A stretch of 64,000 nucleotides of DNA, taken from Eucalyptus grandis. Taxonomy: Eukaryota > Streptophyta > Magnoliopsida > Myrtales > Myrtaceae. Numbering within the stretch: the first letter of the stretch is position 1; each line of letters starts with the position of its first letter. Shown piece after piece: positions 1-11,008 of this stretch. The notes under the pieces are model-generated. The model did no database searches. It saw only the letters and a program-made list of their open reading frames with translations, and was not told where the DNA came from. The DNA is taken from assembly GCF_016545825.1 (NCBI RefSeq), contig NC_052619.1, forward strand, positions 38,283,682-38,347,681. The letters are read 5' to 3'. The position numbers and the translations under genes were made by a program.

Positions 1-1
1 G

Positions 2-334
2 AGTGTTTGTAGCAGTGTTAATACAGATCTGAACGGTGTTCAGCTTGAGGTGGAGTTACAACCAGAAACTCCTGAGGTAGCGAGTACAAGTACTAGCAAA
101 GTAATCGACACGGATGGTGCTTATAGCGAGGTGGAGCCTATAGAGCCAATGTTTGTTGTAATTGCTAAAATTAACAAGGTACGTATTCGATCTCCGGATA
201 GATATGGATGTAATAATGGTTTTGCTTTATCTGCGGTTAAGGAGGTTGCGTCGGAAAATCCTTACGGAGCAGTTAAAGGTGCATGTGGAGTTGGTATTCT
301 AATGAGATCCTCAGTTATGGTGAAGTTCAAGTAA
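2..334 (+). pseudogene. copia polyprotein remnant (integrase-RT linker)
   Basis: The frame is open from the left edge to a stop at 332-334. It is acidic and Ser/Thr/Val/Glu-rich, followed by a segment containing 'RIRSPDRYG' and 'FALSAVKEV', which resembles the linker of copia polyproteins just before reverse transcriptase ('RxxRxPDRYG..aL'). The expected RT motifs never follow; the frame stops and an LTR begins 126 bp later. The assignment rests on the linker motif and on the LTR next to it. Alternatively it is an unrelated short open frame. Confidence 0.4.
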
Positions 335-460
335 AGCTTGGACTTAGGTAATATCTGTGGCAGTTGAGCCCATCGGGGGCTATGGGAAAAAGTAGCAGCA
401 GAGTTTGAATTTTTACGAAACGATTGTAATTTGGCTCAAACGTCGAGCCAATGTGGAGAT

Positions 461-1214
461 TGTTATAATATGTCTCGAGTTTGAGTCCGTGAACGAAACC
501 GAACCCAAGATAAATTAAAGGAAAGTGGATATTTGGATTTCAAGTTGCTAATTTGTAGAGACCAAGGCATGAATTTATAGATTACGGAAATTGAATTCCG
601 TATATATTGCTCGTTCAAGATAACAGAAAAAAAAAAAAAAGGAAAGTCCAAGTTGGACTTGTTGACCGAAGTCTCCAACTTTCTTATTCCGAATTGAAGT
701 TGCCTGCCATGCATATTATATATTTGTTCTTTATTTGCCGTAAGTGCGTGTGGTTGCCAGAGGGTTGTTGAAGCGAGCCAAGCAACGTGGTTTTCACTCC
801 GTGGCAAACGTGAAGATCTCTTGAAGCACCGTTTTCTAAGCGAGTGCTTGACGTGGGTTTTGTCGTTGTTTTCGTTCGTGCAATTACATCCAAGAAGTTT
901 AGTGTTTGTAGTCGATCAAATCTTGAGGTAAGATTTGCATGTAATTTCTTCGTGAGATTAAGAGATTATTTTCGAGGAATTTCGGGGCTAAACACTGCGT
1001 ACGTTATTGAGTGTAATTGGGGCTTGGGAAACACCGAGAGAGTGTTTGAGTGACTTGAGTGTGTAATCTCCTTGTATCGCTTGATCTATAGTGAAATTCG
1101 CTGCTGCTCTCCCCGTGGACGTAGGTCTTTACGACTGAACCACGTAAATCTGGTGTCCGATTTATTTTTCTTCTTCCGTCTATATTTTGTTCAATCGCTC
1201 GCCCTATCTCAACA
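461..1214 (+). repeat. copia 3' LTR
   Basis: The 754-bp segment starts TGTTATAATA and ends CTATCTCAACA, so it has TG..CA ends with a TGTT/AACA inverted terminus, and it is preceded by a purine-rich tract. The last 150 bp have the layout seen in plant copia LTRs (GTGAAATTCGCTGC..., CCGTGGACGTAGG..., GAACCACGTAAATC...). A poly-A run lies at 627-640. The LTR ends 27 bp before the TATA box of PLAC8 A. Confidence 0.75.
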
Positions 1215-1401
1215 CTAAGAATTGCGCACGTTGCGCGTTCATATAAATGAAGACCAAACCACCTGTGTTCATCTTAGACACACAAATGGAAACACATGTT
1301 CATTTGAGTATTTTCCGATCACGAAGGCCCTTCCCTCTTTGAACCCCACGGTTCAGTCATCGTCATCTTCCATATCTTGCAGAACTTAAAAGGACATAAC
1401 C
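1215..1401 (+). promoter_or_regulatory. PLAC8 A core promoter and 5' UTR
   Basis: A TATA box (TATAAAT) lies at 1242-1248, about 155 bp before the start codon. The stretch from AATTGCGCACG to CATCTTAGACACAC matches the regions before PLAC8 B (TATA at 23240) and before the gene-less copy C (46787-46843), so this is inherited promoter rather than LTR sequence. All upstream promoter DNA present in copy B has been displaced here by the copia LTR, which ends at 1214. Confidence 0.7.
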
Positions 1402-2048
1402 ATGTCGTCCCCAAGGTTGAACCATCCTACTCCTCAAAGATACACGGTCACCAGTTGTTTCGAGGCCATTCCTCACCTGGAGCAATCGGAAAACCGTGTC
1501 ACTTGGTCATCCAAGATATATCGTTGCTGTGACGAGCCACGCAGCTGTAGTTTTTTTGTCCACTCAAAGTTGTATAATTTGTATGGCTCATGCGTGCTCA
1601 GCGATATATATTGATGCCGTACGTGTTTCAGGTTGGCAAACATTTTTTTGCCCATGCATCACTTTTGGGAGGATTGCAGAGTTCGCGGACCCAGGATCTT
1701 CAAGTAAGTATTTATCAACTAGTCTTTTTCTCCATGTGTGTGAACGAAAAAAGATGATGGTCATGGACGAGATCTACACTGAGCGATCGGTCCGTGCCTA
1801 GTTAAATAGATATACCAATTCCAATTTTGTGAATACACCAATACAAGCAAATCCTTTATCCCTCATCCTCATCCTCAACCGCCCCACACCCATCAACCTT
1901 CTCGTAATTGCATACCCCGACTATGCATATCGTGCAATCTAAATCTGAGTCCAAGCGACTTCCGCCACCACCGTCAGCATCATATTGGGAATCTGCTATC
2001 TGAGTAAACAACAACAGAGGATTCGAGTTTGACCATCTGAGTAAAGCA

Positions 2049-2113
<65 letters not shown>

Positions 2114-3414
2114 GAGACAGAGGAGCCCAGGCGGCACGGTAATGAGCTGATAGAGAGAAGAGACGGTTAGGATTTGAGCGGTGGGTCGGGCAATTCCTTG
2201 AGTTAGATCTACACGTCTGTGATTTAAAAAAAAAAAAAAAAAAACTGGGAATGCGTGCCAAGTTTTCGAACAGCAACGGCCATACCATCCTCGATAGGAA
2301 ACCAAAAGCTTGTAGCTCCTTCAAGAGAGTAAAGGGAAGCTTTGTTATCTAGAAACTACAGAATTACCAGGGTAAGTTGACTTGACCCCCTCCCCGCTTT
2401 AAATGTGCTATCATTACATCCTGCGCTTTCCCAAAATGTTTTAGAATGTTGAAAATGAGCTTCACATTTGTAAGTTCAGAACTTTGAGGGCCGCCACAGT
2501 AATTTACCTCAAATTATGAAATATTAACAACGTTTGTCTTGATTATTGAATAAGGTCATGAAAAATGAAAGAGCATAACTTAGAAAGATCATAGGCGATC
2601 GGCATAATTATTAAATCTTGTTTTGTTGCAGCTTGTGTTGCGAAAGGCGCGCTCTACTGTTTATCTGCTGCATTGACCGGTTGTTTCGGAGGAGTTTGCT
2701 GTTGCGGTTACCGTAATCGCAGAAGGATGAGGACACGACTCCAGTGGGAGCCGAAGACATGCAACGATTGTTGTGTTCATTACTTTTGCCATTGTTGTGC
2801 TCTGTGTCAAGAATATCGTCACCTCCAAAGCCTCCGCCCCGACCCTTCCGCGGGTACTAGACTATATATATAATCTCGAATTCGCTTCCAAGCTATCTTA
2901 AAGAATTGCTCGTGTAGGACCACTAATTCTAGAATCCATATTCTCGGATAAATTGATAGAATGCAGAATCTTTTTGTTAGATTCAAACTTTGCGTCTGAC
3001 TACAAAAGAAACATCAAATCTAGCTTTGTTTGGCCCAAGAATTGACGGAGTGAGTAAGCATTTATTTGAATGTGGCAAATTCCGTATATAGATCACCGTA
3101 TCTTCTACTCAAAGTAATTTTCTTGGCTAGCTTGTTGATGGAGTCTAACTCAATGTGCATGGATCCAGCTCCCATGTCTTGATACCCTGTTGTCAAATAT
3201 TTATAAACTTAGATCAACAATTGTGCTTATACGTTCAGGATTTTTTTTTTTTTTTTTTTTTTTGGTTCTTTTGGTTCTGATACATGCAATTACCCCAAAT
3301 TTTTCAGGACGGGAAGAAAATGGGCAGATGCGTAATGGCTCAATAGGGATGATTCCACCTCCTATGACGAGAAACATGAGGCCAGAAAGCCGATCAGCGA
3401 AGGTCATACCATAA
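1402..3414 (+). CDS. PLAC8-motif protein A (PLANT CADMIUM RESISTANCE / cell number regulator family)
   Basis: Proposed exons are 1402-1546, 1632-1703, 2632-2853 and 3308-3414, all with GT..AG introns in phase 1; together they give 181 residues. The family consists of small cysteine-rich plasma-membrane proteins linked in other plants to heavy-metal efflux, Ca influx or organ size. Conserved blocks seen are 'CPCITFGRIAEFADPGSS' (exon 2), 'CVAKGALYC' leading into a Gly/Cys-rich hydrophobic stretch, and 'FCHCCALCQEYRHL' before 'DPSAG' (exon 3). The tail 'MIPPPMTRNM' (exon 4) matches copy B. The family motif CCxxxxCPC reads CWQTFFCPC here (residues 49-57), so one signature cysteine is lost, and an upstream Cys is Arg ('DEPRSC'). 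Intron 2 carries a long GA repeat and a poly-A tract. A copia LTR ends 27 bp upstream of the TATA box. It could be functional or a decaying paralogue of PLAC8 B. Confidence 0.8.
2050..2108 (+). repeat. (GA)n microsatellite in intron 2 of PLAC8 A
   Basis: An almost perfect run of about 28 GA units lies inside intron 2. PLAC8 B has a GA tract at the equivalent place (23917-23959), so the repeat predates the duplication. Confidence 0.9.
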
Positions 3415-4349
3415 ACATCCGAATGTATAGGAATGTTAAAATATCTCAAGTCCCTTGTTTATAGAAATGCTCTTTTTATATTTGTGATTTCTCTCCACCT
3501 ATAGATTTAAGTTTTTGGATTGGACATTATAACACGGAATTAAAATTAGGTTCTACCCATAATTGATTTCACATGTGCAACCCACATCCTTCAAATTCTA
3601 AGTGTCATTATTCCTAAGCCAATTTGCAAGTGAGGGGTTGTTAAATTACATAGTTCATGTACGAGATTTTTATGCTCTTTAAATGTAGATTCTCTCCCTT
3701 CACCCATAGAAATAAGTTTTTTGGTTGGATATTCTAACAAGGAGACATTTTAGTAATATACGGGTCTATTGTTGCTTGTAAACTGTGAAGATTACTGACC
3801 AAAAAACAAAAACCTGTGAAAGATTTCTTGTTTACTTCCGAAATGATGATCTCCTATGTGATAATTAACTTGAACGGGCAAGAGCAAATGAGTTTTGGTT
3901 TTCATTGGTCGTCCTAGCTTAGGCAGATCAAAATATTATAATTTTAACATAAGCAAAGTCATAAAATAAAAATGGGCTAATATCACGAAAAACTCTAAAC
4001 TAGTACACCCGCGACAAATTTATCCCAAACCAAATTTTTGATGATATAAAATCTCAAATTGATATATTTGTGATAAATTTACTCTCCATTAGTTTTCATT
4101 AAATTTTACCATCAAATTATTGAGTTTAAGTTACATGACAATTGATAGATATACCAATTTGGAGTTTTACCTCTATTTGTCAAAACAATTGAGTTTTGTA
4201 TGCTTCATATCCATATATTTCCTCTGTAAACAATTTTGGCAAAATTCTTCAGAAAACGCATGCGGAACCTTGCTTCAATCTAGGCTGTCAATCCAATCTT
4301 CTATTAATGGCAAGTACTGATCACTCCGCCTCAAAATCCCTTAAATGAA
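3415..4349. other. intergenic; MITE-like end at about 3973-4320
   Basis: No gene is visible. From about 3973 the sequence GGGCTAATATCACGAAAAAC, followed by AT-rich DNA with repeated 'AAATTTATC' and 'AAAATCTCAAATTG' blocks, resembles one end of a non-autonomous DNA transposon. No matching opposite end was found. The 9 bp at 4341-4349 (TTAAATGAA) are the left target duplication of the next element. Confidence 0.4.
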
Positions 4350-6729
4350 GGGAAAATTCTAAATAAGGATCCAAAGTGGAGCTATTTTGTCAAATAAGAT
4401 CCGAAGTGGATGTTGTCTCAAATAAGGACTTAAAGTGACCAGATTTGTCTCAAATAAGGACATCAGCTCGCTGGCTGGCCAAGTGTTCTCCGGCCGACAA
4501 GCAAATGACATTTCGGGCGACCGGAATGGGGACATTTTTGTCCAAAAAGTTAGAATTCCTAAAAACTTTAAATAAAAAAAAAAAAAAAAACCCCAAAGCT
4601 TTATTCCTAAGAACGAATGTCATTCTTTTTCTTCCCCAACTACTTCATTTTTCCAGAATTTGAGTGCAAGCTCTCCAGCCTGAAATCCCATGCCATTGAG
4701 CAATTTCGACGGACAAATTTATGCCTTTGTTGCCGCGCTGTCGTAGCGACTTTTCCTTAGAAGCCCTATGCCTTCTCGTCCTCATTTTATTCGCTTCCTC
4801 AAGAGCCCCACGCCCTCATCTTCCTCCTCTCCTTCCGAGTGATCAATTAAATATAAGTCGATTCCTTCGCTTGAAAACTATTTGATGTTTGTTTCTCAAG
4901 AATTTGTGGTGTGGTCTTTTTTTTTCGGGAAGAGCTAAGCACAACTTATTATGTGTTTGTTTCACTTCTCAATCAAATGCATATGATGCGTTTGACGAAA
5001 TGCCTTGGAGGCACGACTAAAAGATGATCCATGAAATTTTTAGATCCGAAAACATTCAACATAGATTGCTTGTTTTCAATTGATTTGTTAAGAATTTAGA
5101 TGTGGCATCCTAAAATTTCATGACAATCCCTAGACACAACTACGACCCATGAATAGGTGATAGAAGCGCCATCGGACTATATTATAGTCATTAGACCATC
5201 GGATTTCAATTAATCAAGGCCGAGCATTTAATGGACAATTATTTTGTTGGGAATGCATCCTATGTCCATGTGTGATTAGGGATTTTATTAAAGGATAAAT
5301 TGATAAGGAAATTTTGTTCTTGGCCATGAACTTTTATAAGTTGGTTTTTTATTGATCTATGTTACAAAGTTTTATGGCCATATGAATTTGTAATTAGGTA
5401 TTTATATGAGTGGGGATTAAAGTGGAAAAATAGGAGAAGGTGTGGGCCGATTTCTTAAGGCCAAACCAGCCCAAAAATCAGCCCACAACCCCCCCACTAT
5501 TCGGTCGACCAAGGATGGCCCAAGTCCAGCTTAATGAGGCCCACCTCTTGTATGGAAATTTACAAGTGGCGTGAAGGGTTCTCCAAGTGTCCAATGCCAT
5601 GCAAAGCTAATGATGAAGGTGGAAGAAAAGAGGAGGGGCGGAGTGAGAGAGGGGGGAGTTGTCGCGCGAGAGAGAGAGAGAGAGAGAGATCTGAGAGAAA
5701 GAGAGGGAGACCGAGCGGGCGAGCAAGAGAGAATCCGAGAGAAAGAGAGGAGGGTTCGAGTGGGAGTGAGGGTGCTTCGGTGAGGGGAAGAAGAGGACCA
5801 GCAACTGCAGTCGACGCCACCTAGCACCGCCGTCAATCGAGCCCGCCGAAGCCCCAAGTCGCCGTTGCTTGCTCGTTTTCGTTGAACTTGAGGCAAGTAA
5901 AGTCCGTTAGCCTACATTTTGCTTGCTGTGGTTGTGTGTGAATTGAAATGGGTGTTGAAAATGCTTGAGTTGTGATGTTGGATGCTGAAATTCGAGTGAA
6001 TAGTGGTAGTCTTCCTAGAATAACCAAGCTGTCGCATGTAAAAACAGTCCGACCCCTTGTGATTCCGTGAATTTTATAAAATCATTCAGTCGAAATTTGG
6101 TTTTATGTTCTTGATAAAAGTTTTAGATGACATCTTGAGGAGTAACATACTAAAATTTGAGAAGAAACTGACAAGTATTGGTTGGTGAAATGATTTTTCT
6201 CTGAAATGGTTAGATCTGGAAATCGTTACCGAGGGTTAGGGGGAGTTTTAGTGAATGTAGTTCATGATCCATAACGAATCTGACTTCAAGTTCTTCATGA
6301 AAATTTTTTCTCTAGGTCTTGAATATAACATATAAAAATTTTAAAATTTTCTGAGTTGATTTATGATTTATACCGAATTTGTGAATAAAACTGTGCAATG
6401 GTGATGTTTGAAATTTTAAGGCTGTGATGCATGGACCGTGGCAACTCGTACAAAGTTCTTTTGACATGGTGTTCTTCATGAAACATTTTTCTCTAGATCT
6501 CTTTTATAACATGTTAAATTTTCAGAATTTATTGAGATCGTTTACTAATTTTTTCAGGATTTTAAATAAAGAAGTGCATTCTGTTTTATTCGAAAAAAAC
6601 TTTTTATTTTAAGAACAAATGAAATTGCTTGGTAAGCTGAAATGTGGTGACATTTAGCATATCATGTGACATCAAAAAGCTGGTTTAAACCTTTGACATT
6701 GTTGCATCAAATGCTAATTTGAAAATGAG

Positions 6730-6731
<2 letters not shown>

Positions 6732-6762
<31 letters not shown>
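6732..6762 (+). repeat. (GT)n microsatellite in solo LTR 1
   Basis: A perfect alternating TG run of about 15 units precedes the degenerate minisatellite in the same LTR. Confidence 0.9.
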
Positions 6763-6765
<3 letters not shown>

Positions 6766-6804
6766 ATACATTATGATGTTGATGATACCGTCGAACACTT
6801 GAGT

Positions 6805-6992
6805 CGACAATGCCCCGGGAGTGTCGGGATGTCCGGAGTGTGTGTGCCGGATGCCCGGAGGTGTATGCTAGATGTCCTCGGGAGTTTCGAGATGCCCGAA
6901 GGTGTGTGCCGAATGGCTTCGTGATGCCGGTTGGGGTGCGAGATGCCCGGAGGTGTGTACTAGAGGTTCCTCGCGATGCCAGGTTAGGTGCG
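6805..6992 (+). repeat. degenerate minisatellite in solo LTR 1
   Basis: A motif close to GATGCCCGGAGGTGTGTGC recurs with variation (GATGTCCGGAGTGTGTG, GATGCCCGAAGGTGTGTGC and others) about six to seven times. The solo LTRs at 13093, 48796 and 56728 carry unrelated tandem repeats at a similar interior position. Confidence 0.7.
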
Positions 6993-7860
6993 AGTGATAT
7001 GAGGGATGCAAACACTGTTCCCTGGAAGAAAAATGAGATCCTTTGAAAATTAAAATGGGAATTGAATCATGCGCATGTGTGTGTGCATATGGCATGGGAT
7101 ATAATTGCCTATGAAATTGAGTTGATAATATATGGCATTGAGAATGCGATCATGAAGGTATTGAATGGATCTCATGGAGATATATACATGGTTGTATGGA
7201 TGATATGAATCATGCGCATGTATGAGCATATGGCATGGAACATAAATTGCCTTAATGAATGAATCTCATGATAATACAAGCATGATTACATGGATGATAT
7301 GTGCATTTCACATGAAATTGCGGTTGTCTTGCCTGTTGCATTATGTAGTTTGATGGATCTTTACTGCTGAGTGGTTGTACTCACCCTTTTGGGGACTAAC
7401 ATTTTAGATTGAGAGATGCCTCTGTCATGCGTGGTACATTTTATGGCTTACCGTCTGATGTTGAGGTCAACTGCTCGGAGCACCCCTGTGTTGGTGCTCG
7501 TGGTCTGGTGTTCATCTGTGTTTGTGTTTTGGTTATGTATGATGTGGGTCTACCTGATGGCCCTGTAGTCCAGGAGTTCTTGTCCATGCATGTTCGACGC
7601 GACTGGATGATGATGGGGATGCTCCCGCCGCCACCAGCTGATGCACCAGGCTGGGTGTAATTAGAGCGTGTGACTGGTAGAGGATGACACTTCTTTGGAT
7701 GGCTGACACTAGATGATCGATTGATGTATATGTCTGATGTAGAGTCAGGTTCTTTTGGGTTATAGCCAAGCTTAGTTAAAGCCTTGGCCTTTTGTTGTAC
7801 CGACTCCTGATGTCCATCAAAGTATGTAAACAAAAGTGGTTCGACATTAACTTCTATATA

Positions 7861-7891
<31 letters not shown>

Positions 7892-8599
7892 TGGTGTGCG
7901 TTGCATTGTATTATTTGGTTTAAGTATGGGTTAGGGAGATGTCGAGTATGCTTCTGTTATATGAACTGCACTGGGACCGATTGAGATGATACAAACCCTC
8001 AGGATTTATGGACTCTCTACAATTCAAATGGTATCAGAGTGACATGTCATTAGGACAAGTAAAAGGTAAGCGAACTGTGGTGACCCTAGCGGATCAGGGG
8101 CTGTGTTGAGGGGTGCCACATTAGATCCGGCTCCAGTCATATTTCATTGCATCTTCATCTCAGGATTATGTCAGTAGGTCATAGTTGTAGGTTACTATTC
8201 AAAAAATGTTAATGGCTGGAGTTGAAGGCTGATGGACATGTACTGGTAATTGGCCATGATTGGAGGTTGATGATGGCAATGAGAAATGACACTTACAAAA
8301 ATGGGCCTTGTGGATTATCTTCGTCAACTCAAAAGATGCCTACAATAACCTGGATTCATTGAACTATACTTGCATTACAATCAAAGACAATAGAGGAGTT
8401 CACGATTTTGCTATGTGCACACGGCACAACACTACAAGAAAGAGAAGACACCAAATGAATTTAAAAAACAAATAAACCTCCGACGACCACATCTACTTAT
8501 CACAACCCATCCTACTCATGCAAATACAAAGCTCAAAAGACAGCCTACAACAACCAATCACAGCCTTTCCACATCCCAAAAGGTAGTACATATCCACCA

Positions 8600-9130
8600 T
8601 GAAATTATCAAAACACCCAATAGCTCTCTCTCTTTTTGCTTAGTGAAAGGTTAGCTTTAATCAGTCTTGTTCTTCCAATAAACTAGAGATGACTCAGCGA
8701 GAGCTCAATGGTAGCAGAGAGATGAACAAGGTCTTCTGCTGATCAACTTGGTGGTTGGCGTAGCCTGTAGAGTGTCACGTGGTGTAGTCATTGGCAACAT
8801 TCTGTTTCCTAGTACCACTAACTCATTCTCATAATCTCACGAGCTTAAGCAATCTTTTATTGACAATTGGAATCAAGACGTGTCAAATGGATGTTACGAA
8901 ATAGTAACCACTCAGCATCCTCACCTTGTCTTCGAGGGCAGGGCTGCTCATAAATTGTCAGGTCCAATAAGCATTTTATCCCATCTGCATATCTATCAAG
9001 CATTTCTAAGAGGTCAAGATCAAAGAAATAGGAAGAAATAGATTTCTGCAACTTCTCTGTGACTTTAACCAGAGATGCACATAAAGCAGATAAAGCATAA
9101 GCTGCTGCACTCGTTCATTTGATGCAATGT
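8600..9130 (-). pseudogene. possible captured host-gene fragment in the foldback element
   Basis: On the - strand, the frame from about 9110 down to 8857 reads like a real protein: 'ALSALCASLVKVTEKLQ', then 'YFFDLDLLEMLDRYADGIK', then 'QPCPRRQGEDAEWLLFRN'. Its composition is balanced, with no repeats, unlike the surrounding LTR and simple-sequence frames. A second gene-like stretch ('GNRMLPMTTPRDTLQ') lies further along the same strand near 8750-8820. The protein is not recognised. Its position between the arms of a Mutator-like element suggests gene capture, as in Pack-MULEs. A long chance frame cannot be excluded. Confidence 0.4.
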
Positions 9131-10147
9131 CAATAATAGGTATTGAACGGAGAAAAAACTAGTCAATGTAACCTCAATATTTGCACACAATTAGATAAAT
9201 GACAGATTTATTTATCATAAAGGATCACCGTCTAATCAATCGACTAATTTTGTAAGTGTCATTTCTCATTGCCATCATCAACCTCCAATCATGGCCAATT
9301 ACCAGAACATGGCCATTAGCCTTCAACTCTAGCCATTAACATTTTTTGAACATTAACCTGCAACCATGACATACCAACATAATCCCGAGATGAAGATGCA
9401 ATGAAATATGACTAGAGCCGAATCCAAATTCTTAACAAATAAATTTAAAACAAGCAATCTATGTTGAAATGTTTTTTAATCTAAAAATTTCATGGATCAT
9501 TTTTCAGTCATGCCTCTGAGGCATTTCGTCGAACGCATCACATGCATTTGATTGAGGAGTGAAACAAACGCATAATAAGTCGCACTCAGTTCTTCCCGGA
9601 AAAAAGACCACACCACAAATTCTTGAGAAACAAACATCAAGTAGGTTCCAAGTGAATGAATCAACTTACACTTAATCGATCGCTTGGAACAAGAGGAGGA
9701 AGATGAAGGCATGGGGCTCTTGAGGAAGTGAATGGGATGAGGACGAGAAGGCACTGGCTTCTGAGAAAAAGTCACTACAACAGTACGGCAATGAAGGTGG
9801 AAATTTGTCCGTTGAAAGTGATGGGCGGCATGGGATTTCAAGCTGGAGAGCTTGCGCTCAAATTCTAGGAAAACAAAGTAGTTGGGGAAGAAAAAGAATG
9901 ACGTTTGTTCTTAGGAATAAAGCTTTGGTTTTTTATTTTATTTTAAGTTTTTGGGAATTGTAACTTTTTGGAAAAAAAAAAATGTCCCTATTCCGGTCGC
10001 CGGACATGTCATTTGCTCACCAGCCAGAGAACACTTGGCTGACTGATGATCATAGTTCTTATTTTGAGACAAATCTAGTCATTATGGGTCCTTATTTGAG
10101 ACAACATCTACTTCCGGTACTTATTTGGAATTTTTCTATTAAATGAA

Positions 10148-11008
10148 TTAGTCCGTGATTTTTTGCATAATAATATTGGAATATCATAATTTATTGTTAT
10201 GAGCTAGGTCTTCAAAATAGGAATTTCAATGGTTGTTAAATCTATATATATGGAAATTACCCATTCACATAGTTTGACTAATTTGCGTTACCAAGTATTT
10301 GGTTGTATACTATTCGTTTTGCAGTCTTCCACATTTAGTGAAATTTAATTCATATACTTTTAGAATTACATCATAGCCACTGCACAGTTTAAATATGAGC
10401 CTTGCCCACTTAAATTAACTCATTAGATACCTAAATCATGTTTTGTTATCATCCAAATCCTTCAGGAATATATTGTAACTAGGTGTGAATATCATGAATC
10501 TTCATTTCTAGTCTGAACATGTCTTCCATGAATTTTTCAAGGAGTCATGCTTTCCTTCAACTGATTGGAAGGAATATCCTCATGTTAGTCTCCCAATTGC
10601 TGGAGTTATATTATATATCGAAACCATCCATAATCATATTTATAATTTGTTAACCATAAAATAGAGACATGATTGGATGAACTGATGAACGAAAACAAAG
10701 CCCAAAGATGGGATAATTACCAAAAATGTCCTGAACTTATAGTACATATGTCAATTCAGCCATTAACATTTCAATTTAATCAACTTAATCATAAACATTT
10801 TAACAATTTGCTGATGTAGTCATTTTTGTTTTTGTTTTTTTGGCTAGAAATTGCTGATGGGGATGCTGACTATCCTAGATGGTAGCTGCACTAACATGAA
10901 CAATTTTTGCAATTTTTTAATAGTTTTTTCTGAAATTTTTCGTGTTTTCCATTTTCTCTCTTTTCTCTCTTTTCTCTCTTTTTCTTTTCCTTTTTTACTA
11001 TGAGCAAG
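10148..11008. other. intergenic with a truncated MITE-like end
   Basis: AT-rich DNA without a gene. From about 10712, GGATAATTACCAAAAATGTC and the following text resemble the terminus of a non-autonomous DNA element with an 'expressed as a sentence' style of repeated AATT/CAACTTAATC blocks. It is cut off by the LTR starting at 11009. A CTCTTTT pyrimidine tract lies at about 10956-10995. Confidence 0.4.

Larger units (their letters stand above)
1..1214 (+). mobile_element. 3' end of a Ty1/copia retrotransposon
   Basis: The window opens inside a copia-type element that continues off the left edge. It holds a short polyprotein remnant, a polypurine-like stretch (AATGTGGAGAT, 450-460) and a complete 3' LTR (461-1214). 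Most of reverse transcriptase and RNase H is missing between the remnant and the LTR, so the copy is internally deleted. The 5 bp after the LTR (CTAAG, 1215-1219) would be the target duplication, but its partner is outside the window. The element sits immediately upstream of the PLAC8 A promoter. Confidence 0.7.
5101..8120 (+). repeat. gypsy-type solo LTR 1
   Basis: The segment starts TGTGGCATCC, ends GGGTGCCACA and is flanked by TTAGA on both sides (5096-5100 and 8121-8125). The surrounding foldback arm is continuous when the segment is removed, as the right arm proves. No coding domains lie inside, so it is a solo LTR of 3020 bp. It contains a purine-rich tract (about 5620-5770), a GT repeat, a degenerate minisatellite (about 6805-6992) and a poly-A run (7862-7885). 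Its ends resemble the other TGTGACATCC...GGGGCGTGACA LTRs in the window. Confidence 0.85.
4350..10138. mobile_element. foldback Mutator-like element with long inverted arms
   Basis: The left arm (4350-5100, resuming 8121-8305) is repeated in inverted orientation as the right arm (about 9243-10138), giving arms of roughly 0.9 kb. The ends are GGGAAAATTCTAAATAAGG (left) and CTTATTTGGAATTTTTCTA (right). Both are flanked by the same 9 bp, TTAAATGAA (4341-4349 and 10139-10147); a 9-bp duplication is typical of Mutator-like elements. No transposase is seen, so it is non-autonomous. The left arm is split by a solo LTR at 5101-8120; without it the element would be about 2.76 kb. The unique centre (8306-9242) may contain captured host sequence. 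Confidence 0.8.

Noticed and set aside
1856..2324. Frames of 114-149 codons opposite PLAC8 A intron 2
   Set aside because: They are built on the GA and poly-A tracts of the intron.
5531..5896. Frames rich in Arg/Glu or Ser/Leu
   Set aside because: These are translations of a purine-rich tract in solo LTR 1.
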